From NCBI GenBank assembly GCA_964035795.1, contig OZ038321.1, positions 1,648,408 through 1,712,407 of the forward strand: a stretch of DNA of 64,000 nt, in the 5' to 3' direction. Origin of the DNA: Pterobdella sp. o SKG-2022. Its lineage: Eukaryota; Annelida; Clitellata; Hirudinida; Piscicolidae. A program made the position numbers and the translations under genes. Below, piece by piece: positions 48,901 through 61,119 of this stretch; the stretch's first letter is position 1; each line of letters starts with the position of its first letter. The notes under the pieces were generated by a model that was given only the letters and a program-made list of their open reading frames with translations, was not told the origin of the DNA and searched no databases.

Positions 48901-50077
48901 ATTTTTTCATCTTTAAAAATCTCGCGAAAAATAGATTTTTTTTTCAGTTTTAAAAAAACTTGCAACGAATTTTTATCTCATAATTTGTTTTTCAGTTTTG
49001 TTTGCCAAGCATCACTTTTCAGAAGGTTTTTATCTGTGAAAAATCTTTTTCAACAAAAGGGATTCAAATTCAGGTTTATATATCATAATTTCAAAAAAGA
49101 TCTTTAAATTTCCTGCGTTAAACATCACTATAACAAAATTCGTATAATATTATTATTGTCATTATTATTATTTTTCTTTAATTATTTTTATTATTATTAT
49201 TGAAGAGCTTATTAATCTTAATAAGATTATTAATATCACAATAGTATGCGAAACACAAAGTATTTATTAAGTCAAATTCACAAAGCTTCCCGTAATACAA
49301 TCCCACATCCCCAATACTGTGTTTGTTGCCCATGACATTGTTTGAGGCTATACTGCGCCATCTATCGTCCAATATTCAGCTCATGCTAGCATGTGAACAG
49401 ACGTTTATGATCATATTTTTATCGTCGATGACGTAGAATCGCCTGAATCAAATAGTAAGTTCAACCTTACCCTCTGCTGAGAAAAATGGGCTCTAAATAG
49501 AATGATGATGATGATGATGCTGATGAAAACAAAAAGTATTTATTTCAAAATAGACACGAAGTTTTTCGTCTTAGGAAAAACTTCGTGTCTATTTTGAAAT
49601 ATATACTTTGTTTGTTGTTCTTACTATTATTATCATTGTTTGTTTCTGAAGCAAATTTTGTTGATAACTCGTGCACCATGAAAGTCTTAAAAATGAATTA
49701 ATATCAATATTTTCTACCCTATAATATAGCGCTTTGTGAAACCAATCAATTGCGCAACCAAAACCCCAGATAGAGATCTAATGATCGACTTACTTAGTAA
49801 TATATTATACGAATATTAAACTATAATCTTCTTTATTATTATTCGCCACCCTAGACACCCCATATCATCATCATTAATATTCTCCACCTCGAATATGCAT
49901 TTTTTTTTCTCATTATTTTTATTTTTAACATTCAACCCCAGACATGCGATAGAAGAATGTGTAACATACAGGGACTTCAAGCAGGCTTCCCACCACTACC
50001 AAACCTCACTCAAACTCTTCAAGAGCAACCACTTCAAGAACTGGCCTTCCAAACATAAACATTATGATTTTAAATAA
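45917..50077 (+). CDS. ADAT1: tRNA-specific adenosine deaminase 1, complete, ten exons
   Basis: ADAT1 deaminates adenosine 37 of tRNA-Ala to inosine. Exons: 45917-46067, 46154-46274, 46600-46724, 46995-47135, 47248-47415, 47690-47750, 47975-48240, 48594-48687, 48996-49073, 49942-50077; 446 aa, a little shorter than the human 502. The zinc and catalytic motif HAEVIARR is in exon 2. The second zinc motif PCGDACIM is split across exons 3-4, and LSCTDKLCRWN in exon 5 supplies the third Cys. Exon 5 also has the RTKPGRGSRS loop that binds inositol hexakisphosphate in ADARs. Exons 9-10 (ASLFRRFLSV, YRDFKQASHHYQTSLK) match the ADAT1 C-terminus. Exon 7 contains an in-frame AAT tract coding Asn. All phases agree. 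It is head to head with metaxin-2 across about 0.6 kb. Confidence 0.94.
49542..49600. mobile_element. Perfect 26-bp hairpin (small MITE-like element) in ADAT1 intron 9
   Basis: 49542-49567 and 49575-49600 are exact reverse complements, separated by GTCTTAG. The stem includes AGACACGAAGTTTTTC. Similarity continues outward imperfectly (AAAGTATTT versus ATATACTTT). The stem core resembles the ACGAAGCTTTTCGT motif at 17508, 18065, 22976 and 35132. Confidence 0.75.
49725..49795 (+). mobile_element. SINE body copy in ADAT1 intron 9
   Basis: Contains TATAGCGCTTTGTGAAACCA, ATCAATTGCGCAACC, AAACCCCAGATAG and GATCGACTTACTTAG. It matches the reversed copies at 40381-40453 and 22866-22941 and the body after the tRNA-like head at 20968. 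Confidence 0.7.
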
Positions 50078-50159
50078 TTTAAAAAAAAATAATTGTTTAA
50101 ATAAAATATGTAAAAATTACTTCTTGTTTTTTCTATCAAAATAATAATTATTTCTTGTG

Positions 50160-50222
50160 AGGCGCGCAGTTTGCAACCTAGGCTTGCTACAGAGGTGCTT
50201 GTGTAACCCAAAGAACTATGCT
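50160..50222 (-). mobile_element. 3'-end fragment of the LINE B family
   Basis: GGCGCGCAGTTTGCAACC, CTAGGCTTGCTACAGAGG and GAACTATG parallel 36418-36480 (GCACAGTTTGCAAACTAG, GTTTGCTGCAGAGGCGC), the 3' terminus of LINE B. The similarity stops after about 60 bases, so this is either a severely truncated LINE or a SINE that borrowed the LINE tail. Confidence 0.6.
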
Positions 50223-50229
50223 TAAAATG

Positions 50230-53200
50230 GAAAACTTAATCTCAGTTCAAATGGTTATAAACATAATAAATTTGATAGAGTAATTTCAAAGAGTTTGAAA
50301 CCACTTGTGTCAACATTTTTCCATCCACACCATCTTCACCAACCCTACCCACCATCAACTTGTGGCACCAGTTTCAAAAAATTTTTTAAGCTATCAATAA
50401 CACTCTGAAATTATACACTAATGTATTTCTATAAATAGGCCAAGTAAGGGAGTAACGAAACTAAAGTTAATATTTTTCTGTGTTTTGATTGGTTGCTTAA
50501 TTTTCATTTTTTTTTTGCAAATTTTGAAAAAAAAAAACAATTTTAATTTATTTTTTTGTTGTGGTTTGATTGGTAGCTTTAAATTAAGATTTTCTTTGCA
50601 AATTTTGTTAAAAACAAGCATTTTGTTTCAATTATATATATTTTTTTGATTTTCACAAATTTTAAGCAAAATTAACTTTTCTCTCGATCAGACTCACCCC
50701 TAAGACAACAGCTGACTCAATTTTTAGATAACTTCATATGACATCAATCAGCTTTTATTCGGGGTGAATCATCATTATATGATTCCACACCGAATGGAGC
50801 GCTTCAATAAGGAGGCCATTGGCTTGTTCAGTAGGATATCGCTTCGATAATAATTAGTGTCTTTCAAACGTTAATAATCTGCATGACATTTTTATCGATC
50901 TATGATTTTGAAGTATTTGAATTAGAAGATAACCCATGTAAACGGGGTATGTGTTTTATTTAAAACCCAATTAAATTATGTACTATTGAATCAGGTATGC
51001 ACATCCTCAACAATGTTTACAATTACCTTACAATTATAACAACTGGATGTCCTGCGCTCATTTATATATAACATATATGATGAAAACAAATGAGACAATG
51101 AACAAAAATGAGGAATTGACATGTTATATACAGTGATGGAAGATATCAAGGGATTTAGAACTATAACCACAACCATCATCTCTTGTATCAGGTGTTGTGA
51201 TGGCAGATGCCAAAAAATAGTTGTAATCTTGTGTTAGTTTAGCACTTAGCAGCTAAGAGATGTGAGGTCCGGAGGTAGTGATGGAAATCCTTTGAAAGCA
51301 AATATCAATATGAAGACCGCACTCGATGCAATGGAGACAAAAGTTTTATTGTTGAGCATATGAAAGAACACGCTACAGATAGACAAGAAGGTGAAGATCG
51401 GAACAAAGATCAGAATGCATTAAATGAAATCTATAAGCTTTCAATTATGTATGCCATTCGTGCCACAAGATTTTCTACAAGTCAAATCTAACGCTTCATA
51501 TAAGCTTTCAAGAGAAGTGGGAAGAGTTGGAGTAATAAGATTTGTTTCCTCAGTTTCCTGCCAGAAAGGTTAGGGCTGAGGGCCTGTATGTCCATAGCTG
51601 ATAATTTAGATGATAGGGATGCAATTATATTAAACGAGTTTATTGAGTATTGTTATGTGAATTGAGACCAGTAAAAATTGGAAGCACCAATAACAGCAGT
51701 TTTATGACACAAGTGAAACTTTTGGATACCTTGTAACTAACACTTCCATCCTGAAATGGTTTGGGGAGGTGCCAATTACAGCACAGTGGCCATGAGTCTG
51801 GTTTGCAGTATCTTACTTTGAGGCCAAGTGAACGCTAATAAATAGCTAAGCTTCTTGAAGAAGCTATAAACTAATGAAAAAAACAACTCATTCTTTCCTT
51901 CGAAAAATTGGAATTCTTTTTCAAAATGAAATATTAAACCCAAAGTTTTTGATGGAAGCAAATTTCAGAAAAACTTGAAAAGCAAGCCTAAATTGTGCCT
52001 TTTTGACAAGAAATTAAGACAAAAAAATATGATAATGAGAGATTTAAAAAGAATTTTACAAATAAAAGATCAGAAGATTTTTACTTCTAATTTTTTGGGA
52101 TTTTTGGTAAATTTAAACTCTTCAAACGAAACTCAGTTTTACCTTGTCGACAATTATGTTGGAAGAGTTAATGTACGATTGTTCATACTAGCGTGAACAC
52201 TGATGCATCCTTATTTAGATGCTGTGATAATAATCGTTTCATAAATGAGCTTGATCATAAAGGCAAGGAGAGCAAGCTCGTCACAATATGCACCTGGAGT
52301 CCATGCATCGTGTGCTGGAGCAGTCTATTTTCTTTATCTTACATATTATATTCCATTTATATTGGGTTATAATGACATAAGAATACAGGGTCGAAAAGTT
52401 AAACATTTGAAGGATGCAATAAAGACTTTAATGCAGCTAACCAAACAGAAATTAAGAGTCTGAGGAAAGTGTGGACTGGAAGTGGAACAAACATATAGGT
52501 TTAAATGTCAAAGTGCAATTCAAAGGCAAAATTCTCCTGCGAAGATTGTAGAATAAGCCTTCACGCCACTCGCATGAAATAATCACATAAAGTTTTAGAA
52601 TGGTTTGTGATGCTATGGAAAACGACTGAGAGAAAGAATGAGAAGGAAAATGCTGGATGGCATGATGGAAGAGGGTTTTGGAGCACTGAAGAGAAAGGCT
52701 GAAGAAGATGGAAAGATCTGATTTGAAGAACCTGCCAATGATAGAATAACTATGATGATGATGAGGTGATACAACTTAGTATATATATAAGAGTATAACT
52801 AGATAGAAATTTGATTTCAGAGTAAAGGTGCAATCGTTATATATAATCAGTTTGAATTTTTAGATAAATATATTTGTCCACAATGCATTTTTAAATGCAA
52901 AAAAAATGATGTAGAACAGTTTAAAACAAGGTGGATAAAAAGTTCACCCCCATTCCTCGCAGGTGAAATTTCATAAGCTCTCAGTTGGCTCAAGACGGTT
53001 TCCGCCTCTGTTAGATTAATGGCATCAGACGACACCTTGCCCCGAAGTTTTAGAAGTTATCAGAACTAAGCATCTTCAACTGGTATGTAATGATCCTACC
53101 ATAGAGAATGGCGGATATATACATGTCAAAGCTTTACTATCTGATGATGTGACAGTCAACATAACAAGAGAGCCACTGGGTAGAATTGGGGGATTGAAGG

Positions 53201-53680
53201 AGATAGCTAAACTGTTGATGAAATGCCGAGGTAAACAAGATTTAAAGAAATGATCTTAGATGGCAACATGTATATGGTGTAAATTTTTTAATTTGATATA
53301 CGGTTATCATTACGATTAATAGAGCTGTCACTCCAAAATTCAGACGGACTGTGGACTCTTGGTGGAGTCCTGGATCGACAGACGAATGTTGTGTTGAACC
53401 TGAACCCAGAGTCCGATGAGACAACTTTGGATAAGGTAGCCTATTTTACTAGGACGTTATTTGAACGAACTATTGAAGCACCGCCACATCTCATGATGTC
53501 GGAAACGTTGAAGGGGCTGCCGATAAGTAACGGAAACATGAGAAAATGCTATTTGGCAGGACGCCCCATGCCCCTTCTTGTCCATCTGAACTTGTTAGTG
53601 ATGAAGGAAAAGCGATATACTTCCCGAACATTCGGAAAATTAGGCCCGAATCGATTAATAGAAAGTCTCTGTTGATTTTT
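50230..53680. other. Region of eroded sequence without an assignable gene
   Basis: Several short open stretches look protein-derived but cannot be joined. About 53040-53235 (+) reads PEVLEVIRTKHLQLVCND then GGYIHVKALLSDD and IGGLKEIAKLL. 53391-53675 (+) is open for 94 codons. About 52610-52740 (+) resembles the basic tail after LINE reverse transcriptases (RRKMLDGMMEEGFG). I regard most of it as decayed mobile-element sequence, without proof. Confidence 0.35.
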
Positions 53681-53687
53681 AAGTTAT

Positions 53688-54154
53688 TTGCTGGTTCATA
53701 GCAAAAAAAAAAATATCTCCATAACTAAGAATCCTCATGCACTACTTGATTTAGATCCCATAGCTTATTTCAATTCGGACGATTCTATTCTCTTTATATC
53801 CAAGAACATCCAAAATTCTCTCTCTGCTTTTCGTCCAAGCAGTAGTGGAGGCATTGATGGTTTGCACCCTAGTCATCTGATTGGTCTCACTTCTTTTTCC
53901 ACAGGTGAATCAGGCGTTAGATTGTTGTGGGCTGCTACTTCACTTGGTATCGTTTTGGGAAATATTTCTAGTTACGCGTGCAATTTTTTTTTCAAGTCAA
54001 TTTAACTGCTTTGCGTAAGAAAGATGGAGGCATCAGACCTATAGGAGTCGGAAACGTATTTCGCAGACTTGCATCAAAAGCCACCTGTCGTCCAGTCATC
54101 CAGTCTTTAAAAGATTACTTGTCCCCAGTTCAACTGGGTGTTGGTGTACCATGA
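53688..54154 (+). pseudogene. Retroelement reverse-transcriptase fragment (GGIDGLHPSHL type)
   Basis: Two frames together carry the start of a reverse transcriptase. 53740-53960 gives FRPSSSGGIDGLHPSHLIGL, and 54002-54154 gives LTALRKKDGGIRPIGVGNVF and QSLKDYLSPVQLGVGVP before a stop. Between them the frame shifts. The combination of GGxDGLxPxHL with LxALxKKDGGxRPIxVG is characteristic of a family of animal retroelements. The C-terminal part of the same family is probably present at 61120-61565 on the other strand. The catalytic YxDD region is absent here. Confidence 0.7.
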
Positions 54155-54386
54155 GGTTGATTTAAGTGTTGTTTGTTACTATAATTATTGAAAATTTTGA
54201 TAATTTAATTTATTACAGTGATTTTAGGATATTTATACATATAAATTATAACTCTTCCAGAAAATGGAAATCATCTTCTCTAAAAAAATAAGCCCCTTCT
54301 ACTATTAGAAGGTCATTCCTACAACTTATGTGTAAGCTCAAAAAGACAATTTTGGAAGTTAGTTTTTTTTATAGCTTATTGAAGGT

Positions 54387-54665
54387 TTGCCCAAGATCGA
54401 TGTGCTCAGGATCAATGCTGGACTCTCTGGAGCTAGAAGGGCAGAAATGATAAAAAGCAAGTTTGATTCCCTTTTAGCAAATAGAGCCAACCCATATATT
54501 TTCAGCAGTGCGAAGAATATGATCTTTGCAATGAGGTGGCTCATGAGAAAAAAGAAGCTCTCAGGGCCTGGGTCAAAAACAACAAGGACTACAAACATAC
54601 TGAATCTCTCAATAAGAGCAGCTTCAAACTATATAGGCTACATAGACTCCAAGCGATTGAAGTGA
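54387..54665 (+). other. Unidentified open frame, 92 codons
   Basis: The frame encodes a basic, Ala/Arg-rich product (ARRAEMIKSKFDSLLANRA; AMRWLMRKKKL). It lies between two retroelement remnants. I cannot assign it; it may be an exon of an unrecognised gene or a piece of the adjoining element. Confidence 0.25.
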
Positions 54666-55829
54666 AATGCAATCTTCATCTTTAAGCTTGTTGACTACAT
54701 GACGGATGCAAAACTTGCTGGTAAGCTGCTCAGAATAGGTGAATTTTGAAAAACCAGTTATTCCTATTCAAAAATATTCAAGAGGGTTCCGTCGCACCAT
54801 TACCACACTAGGAAGTCGTGTTGTAAACCAGCAGAAACACAATCGTCAACCCAATATGCTCCGGAATGAAAAGTTGGAAGCCATGAATAGTAAAAATCTA
54901 GCTTAATATAAATTTGAATTTTGAAACAACTTTTTTCTCTTATTATATACTCTTCCACGAAAATTGATCAACTCAAGGAATAAAAAGGCTTGCTGCATCA
55001 GCAAGTGCAGCATCGACTTTCATTGTGTGTGAAGCCTTATGGCGTTTTCCGACGAGGTTAGAAAACAGTGAAGTTTCGATATTTGCAAGTATGAAATTCA
55101 AAATATCTTGAGAATTTTTTTAAAGAACCTTAAATTTTGTTGCAAGCGTTTTCAGCTTCACCCAAGCGTCAGTTTATGTTGCGGAACGTGAGGGATTCAC
55201 GTTTTGTGTCCACATCAGGCCTTTCTTTTGCTAATTTGCTCACTGATACTGGTGAGTCATTTATATTATTCAATAGTGAGAAATTGCAAGACTGGGATTG
55301 AGTACTTTTTGAATGCTACTCATTTCTCCCATCATGGCGACGATTTCATTCATTGCCTCAATAAATTGCTCGACAGCCTGCTTGGCCAAATGCAGACATG
55401 GTCAATAGAGAAAACTTCAAGCATTTCTCATGCAGTTGGCATGTGGATCAAGTCTGGAGTCGAAAATAATGCAAAACTCAGGACAGCATTGTCAGCAACA
55501 TGCGTTTGAGAGCAGTGTGTGAAGAGTTGGATGAGACAACTTTTAAGAAGTTTCAAGGTTTTCATGGTAGAGCTCAATTGTGACCCAAGATGCTCAAACT
55601 ATGCCGTCTATCTAGAAAAATATTACAAAGAGTTGAGGTAAAAGTTACACATATATTCAAGCATGGATTGAAGAATAATTTATTCCAAAATGAATCTAAA
55701 AATGGATCTGGTGCTATCGTGTGGGATGCCATGTAAATCACAATAAGAGACTAGAGGCAATTGATAAAGTGCTGAAATATGGAGTCTTGGAGGTAACACA
55801 TTATATTTGGTTGAATTATTATTGAACTA

Positions 55830-56730
55830 CTATCCTTGGCTTAACTTTTGACCCCAAACTAAAATACTCCACCCACACAGACAACACCATCACTAAATCA
55901 AAAAAAACATTCAATCTCCTAAAACTCCTCACATCAACACACTGAGAAAAAAGCAAAGAAACACTACATACAAAACATTACTCCTTCCCATCGTCGAATA
56001 CGCCAACACCATCTGGTCACCCATCATCTCATTCACCTCCCTAAAAAAACTCCAAAAAATCCAAAACGCAGCCTTGAAAACAATCACTGGCTGCACCCTA
56101 AACACCAACACCTCCACTCAGAGACCAAAATCCTCCCACTCCAAACCATCTCAAACTTCACGCATCACAACTCACACAAAAAGTCTCCCACCCCACTCAT
56201 CCTCTTCACCCACTCACCACACAAGAAGCCCAACCCAGATACAAAAAACAATCCACATTCAACAACAACATCAACTACCCTAAACATACCCTCCTCCACC
56301 CAGACCACCTCTCTCACACAAAAATAAAAAACAAGATCAAAACCATACACACAAAAATAGTACACGACTACATATCATCCACTCACAACAAAATCCTCAG
56401 CAAGCAACCCCCACCCATTCATAAATCAGAAACCACCCTAGACCACCACACTCTCGCCCAACTCAGACCAAACAAATCACCTTTCATCCTCTCATACCTC
56501 AACAAAATCTCACCCTCATCTCATCTCGCACCTTCATGCCCACTCTGCCAAACACACATTCATGACACCCCTCACCTGCCCTAAAATAAATACCACACTG
56601 GGTCTCGAGAGTCTGTGGACCGACCCCGCAAGAGCGGCTGAGCTTCTCGACTACTGGACGGTCTTGATGGGGACATGAGGAGCACCCAACAAGATTAGGG
56701 GGCTCGGGGTAAAAAAAAACATAAAACGAG
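55830..56730 (+). pseudogene. Decayed LINE C-terminus
   Basis: Starting at LGLTFDPKLKYSTHTDNTIT the sequence follows the region downstream of a jockey-like reverse transcriptase. It shows repeated frameshifts: TITGCTLNTNTSTQ near 56090, LRPNKSPFILSYLNKISPSS near 56465, and a zinc-finger-like CPLCQTHIHDTPHL near 56540. After another shift it ends LESLWTDPARAAELLDYW and VLMGT with a TGA near 56690, then a short A-run. The reverse transcriptase proper is missing, so the copy is 5'-truncated and broken. Confidence 0.75.
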
Positions 56731-57091
56731 TTCATCTCCAAGAAATTTTTCAGAAAAAGGGTTTTAGTAGGATGTAGCTAGAGTCCCGAAGGGCACTACA
56801 TGTAGAATATCTTGAAAGATTTAGTAGGAAGGTGCGTCTCAAATAGTTCTAGATGCAATATTTGCATCATGAATATACATGTAATTGCTCAGATTTCAGC
56901 CTTGCTTTAACAATCTGCCTCTATATATACATAGTCGCCATTCAAAAAAAATAAAACGAAGTTATTGATCTTCATGCTGAGGAGCATTTCTTATAAAAAT
57001 CTAAATTTCTTCTCAAGCCATCAACTTCCAAACTTCATCTTCAACCATCAATGTATGAGATGTGATATAAATTAAATGCTCAGCAACCTCT

Positions 57092-57421
57092 GTGCCATAT
57101 ACTCCCCTGGAAAGGTTAAAACAGTACTACGTCAGTATAGTTGGTGGGAAAATACCGCCGTTTGCGCACAATAGTATAAACTATAGCTACGCATACAGTA
57201 CTATTGAAAGGCCGACAGAGCCAATGAAGGTGTTTTGCGGAAGTGTGGACGCGGCTGACATTAAGCTCGGTAAGGTTACCAGATTATTACGAACAAAGTC
57301 TTACAACACGTCGGGGGTCTACGTTAGACCGTCTACATTAATGAATCAATACTTTAATCTTAAATCATTAAATTCTTTCTCTCAATACCACTACTTAAAG
57401 AAAGTTCCGCATATAACATAA
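57092..57421 (+). other. Unidentified open frame, about 109 codons
   Basis: The product is mixed in composition (IVGGKIPPFAHNSINYSYAY; KVFCGSVDAADIKLGKVTRL) and not derived from a simple repeat. I see no motif I can name and no clear splice partners. It may be a fossil of a mobile element or an exon. Confidence 0.25.
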
Positions 57422-58860
57422 ATAACTCCGTTAAAAACATTAAGACGGAATGGGTGACCCAAGTAATATTAAACTCAATAATAAATCTGATTATACAAAA
57501 AGTAGTTGAAGAAACTAAATTTATCAAACAATAAGAAATATAATATATCCAGCAAAATTTTATATATTAATATATTGAACAATGGCCAAATATGTATAAG
57601 TGGTGGTATTGCTTCAATAATTAAAAAAAATATTATTTATGAGGGATTAACGGACAATAATTTATATATTTCTTTTGAACATATGATAATTAAATGTACT
57701 ATTAATCACATTTTTATTGTCATATATAGGTTACATGAAATATCACATAATTATTATTACAGGTGGTTTTAATATTAATATGTTAACCAAATATGTATTG
57801 ATTTTAATAATGTGTTGCTTTGTTGGACACAATGCTGAAAGCAGTTCAAAGGGAAAGACAGGTGCCTTCTTTCAACATATTAACAAAGATTTTTGTGCCT
57901 TCAATTTCATCAAACAATAAACTATTCAAACCGAATGACCACTATTTATTAGTTCTTCCTGCAAGTTTTGTTAACCATATGAAAAAACATGTCACAGACG
58001 AACAAGCATTTGAAGTTGAAGCTTGAAACAAGAATCAGGGAAAGACAAGGGCATGCTCTACACACACTTTAAATTTTCACGTTTCCTAACACAATGATAT
58101 TCACACAAGTCACATTTTTCAACTTGTTGGTTTGATATATAAAAGTAGTCTCAAACAAAACATCAATCCAATCTGACCAGCCATCTTCTCCAGAAACTTC
58201 TTCAATAACCACATCAATTATGAGTCCAAAAAAAAAAGAAAATTGCAAGTTGATACAAAACTCAAAAACTCATTGCTTGAGTAATTTCATGATAGACAGC
58301 AAAATCTCATTGGATAATATTTCTGAAGCTCAACAAAGGCCCAGCAGCCATCAGTGATTAAGAAGCAACTTCTCTAATGAGCACAAAACTCTCCAGCTTC
58401 ACTCTTCCACAAAAATTTACAAGAAAATGCTTCAAACATGGCTCTAGCTACCAGATTATAAAGAACAGAGAAGCCACAATTTTTGCTCTAAAGGTATGCC
58501 AGGGAAGAGTCAATCTAGCATGAGGGTTGTCAAAGCGTTCTGTTCAAAAAAGAATTGATGGTGAGGGTGGTTTAGAAGGAAGCCACATACTTGGTGTGAA
58601 AAAGAAATATAATAATTGTTTGAAAATTGATAATGATATAAAAATAAATTGCCTATATACAAATTAATTAGAATCAAATGTTAGTCTTGAATGCTGGTGT
58701 GGTTGATACAGTTGAATATGGCATAAAAATCGCTAAACAAAAGCATAAAAAATAGTCCTATAAATCATGAACATTTTTGCAACAGTTAAACAGAGCCTAA
58801 AAATAATATCTCAACAGTGAAGCATGAGCAACCAATTAGGACAGAGCCTGCAACATAGAG
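57422..58860. other. Intergenic stretch, nothing recognised
   Basis: AT-rich sequence downstream of NIP7. Short frames at 57506-57772 and 57820-58026 have no recognisable features. Confidence 0.5.
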
Positions 58861-58866
58861 ATCCAA

Positions 58867-60592
58867 TTAAAGGAGAGTATCTTCATCCCTGATGTACTCA
58901 CCATTATCAGCCTGGTGGAAGACAACAACATCCACAATATCACACTTCCTGCAGTCGACAGCTGCCTTTGCTGTCACTCCGAACCCCTGTGTATGTCATA
59001 GCAAGCTTTTGAGGGCAGTTTTATGATTTCTCTTCAACATTGCTAAGATCTTGTGGTTTTGTACCCAAGATTTCTCTTCAGTGTTTATGGTAACAAGATC
59101 CACTGGTAGTATATATTATAACTCTACATACACTCAGTTATACTCATACTGGGTTGACTAAATTACACCTAATAAACTATACTTATGATCAATTGATCCT
59201 CATAGAAACTAGATTCTTACCAGGGGAACATCATTCATGGTGTAGACAACGACCCCCTGGTACCGAGGAGTGGCCTCAGTGATGTGGTTCATCCCTGATT
59301 TGATGATATGCTGTCCTGATAAGAACTTGCTCTCAAAACCTGCCTTCAACCATACCTTGTGCTGAAAAGAGGAGGGCGGTTGTGTGGGGTGGTGATGCTG
59401 GGATGGGAGGTGGAGTGATTGTGTGGGGTGATGATGCTGAGATAGGAGATGAAGTGGTTGTGCGGGGTCGTGATACTGGAATGGGAAGTGGGGCGATGTG
59501 TGATGTAGGGTAGGAGGAGCTATAGGAACTGAGGTCAAACTGAAAAGTGGCTGTGTAATGGTGGTGTGAGAAGTGGAAAGGTTGTCAGATGTGAATCAAA
59601 TGTGGTTGTATATGAGCTGTTAAAGTTATAATGCCATCTTGGGCAAGGTGATATCTATTTAAACAGATATGAATAATGCTTCAAAATCCCTCAAAACATA
59701 TCAAATACCTTTGCATAAGGAGCCAGATATTCCAAAGCTGTAATTTTCAATTTGAACTTTTTCGAAGCTGTGAACTTTCCAAAACATGTGCCTATTGAAA
59801 TTAGTTTATCCCTCGGAAAGTGGGCAGCTTTTTTCACCAAAAACTCACTGGGTGAATTAATATACTAACATATATCAAATGCAGGCACTATGTTCTGATA
59901 TTCGTTATTTATAAGATAAATTTTCAAAACTTTATGGTTGTAGCCAACATATAAACGACATTGATAATGATAAAATATTGCAGCTGTTTGAATATAAAAA
60001 TTTAACTTATTTAAATGCATTTATCGATAATTTTTTAACAAACCTGGCGTAGAAGACTCTTTCTTTGTGTAATCTGAAGCAATAATTTCCATCGGATCTT
60101 TTTATCAACAGCTCGATGTTGTCTCCAATGCTGTTAATTTGATTTTTTAATTAAATAATTATAATTGACTATCCAACTGATCAAGAGACCTTTTGATTGA
60201 AATTAAAAAAAAAATAAAATTTTATCGCGTAAAATGGCGGAAAATTATTATTATTATTCAAGTATAATTAACAAAATTAACATTTGAAAATTACTGTTAT
60301 ATTTATGGATAAGTAGCCTAAAAATTAAAAGCATAAACCTATATTAACACCAAGTTCGTATACTTTTTTTTATTGTTTAATTTAAATTATAAAAGACTTC
60401 GTTTAGTTTAGTTACTTAATGTCTTTCAAATTTTTCGATACATTCATTATGGAAAAGCCACTCCTCGAGAAATTAAAATGTTTCTAAAGCATGTTAATTT
60501 AACTATAACATAAATTGAAAAAAAGCCAAAACTCACTATTTAGAAAGTTTTTCAAAGAAAACTTGAGTTTCTTCGTCAGTAAGCGGCCTCAT
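58867..60592 (-). CDS. NIP7: 60S ribosome subunit biogenesis protein NIP7, complete, five exons
   Basis: NIP7 is a nucleolar factor needed for pre-rRNA processing and 60S subunit assembly. Exons on the minus strand: 60592-60537, 60130-60044, 59847-59709, 59361-59221, 58986-58867; exactly 180 aa, the usual family length. Recognisable segments are [16 protein letters not shown] at the start, [42 protein letters not shown], the PUA domain ([35 protein letters not shown]) and the end [20 protein letters not shown]. Every junction is GT-AG and phases agree. A small 34-bp tandem repeat (about 59375-59500) lies in intron 3, just upstream of exon 4. The start codon is about 300 bases from a divergent exon at 60890, suggesting a shared promoter region. 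Confidence 0.96.
59375..59500 (-). repeat. 34-bp tandem repeat in NIP7 intron 3
   Basis: Three to four units of about GTGTGGGGTGATGATGCTGA followed by GATGGGAGGTGGAGT are aligned with moderate divergence. The open frame across them on the minus strand is intronic. Confidence 0.6.
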
Positions 60593-60889
60593 GTTAACTC
60601 GAAAGAGTTAAAGCGTGCACGAGCTTTTTAGCGCGGTGAAAACTAAACTTCGATTCAAATCTTCAATAATATAATTGTTTGAAAAATTATTTTTTTTTTA
60701 ATTATATGTTTTATAAAAGCAATTTTTTTTTAAATTATTATTTTTATTTGAATATTTTTTGAGTTAAAAAGTAATTTCTTCAATAATCCATAGGTTCATT
60801 AACTCAGTCTGTTTACAAAACATTAAGACAATCTCCATTGGTCATCTAGTGTTTTATATTGCATTTTATCAAGTTAATCGATTTATAAA

Positions 60890-61015
60890 ATGAATGCATT
60901 AGATAAAAACAGAATTAAGACAAGCTCCAATGATTGGCCAGAACGTGGTAAAAAAGCTGACTACATTGAGAAAAAAATCGACCATAGTTATAAACTTTGG
61001 GAATATTTTGTTTCG
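60890..61015 (+). CDS. First coding exon of an unidentified gene, divergent from NIP7
   Basis: An ATG opens a 42-codon exon (MNALDKNRIKTSSNDWPERG, ending IDHSYKLWEYFVS) followed by a strong GTAAGG donor. The product is short, hydrophilic and Lys-rich. I do not recognise it and could not find the next exon with confidence; a retroelement fragment lies just downstream. Its start is about 300 bases from the NIP7 start on the other strand. Confidence 0.45.
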
Positions 61016-61119
61016 GTAAGGATTTCCGTTATACTCCCGAACAAGCAGATAAACAATATACAAATAATACATTGTTGAAAATGGAAATTGGGATATAAAA
61101 AAAAAAAAACTACACTTAA

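Noticed and set aside
57506..58026. Three short overlapping frames of 67-88 codons
   Set aside because: AT-rich chance frames without motifs or splice support.
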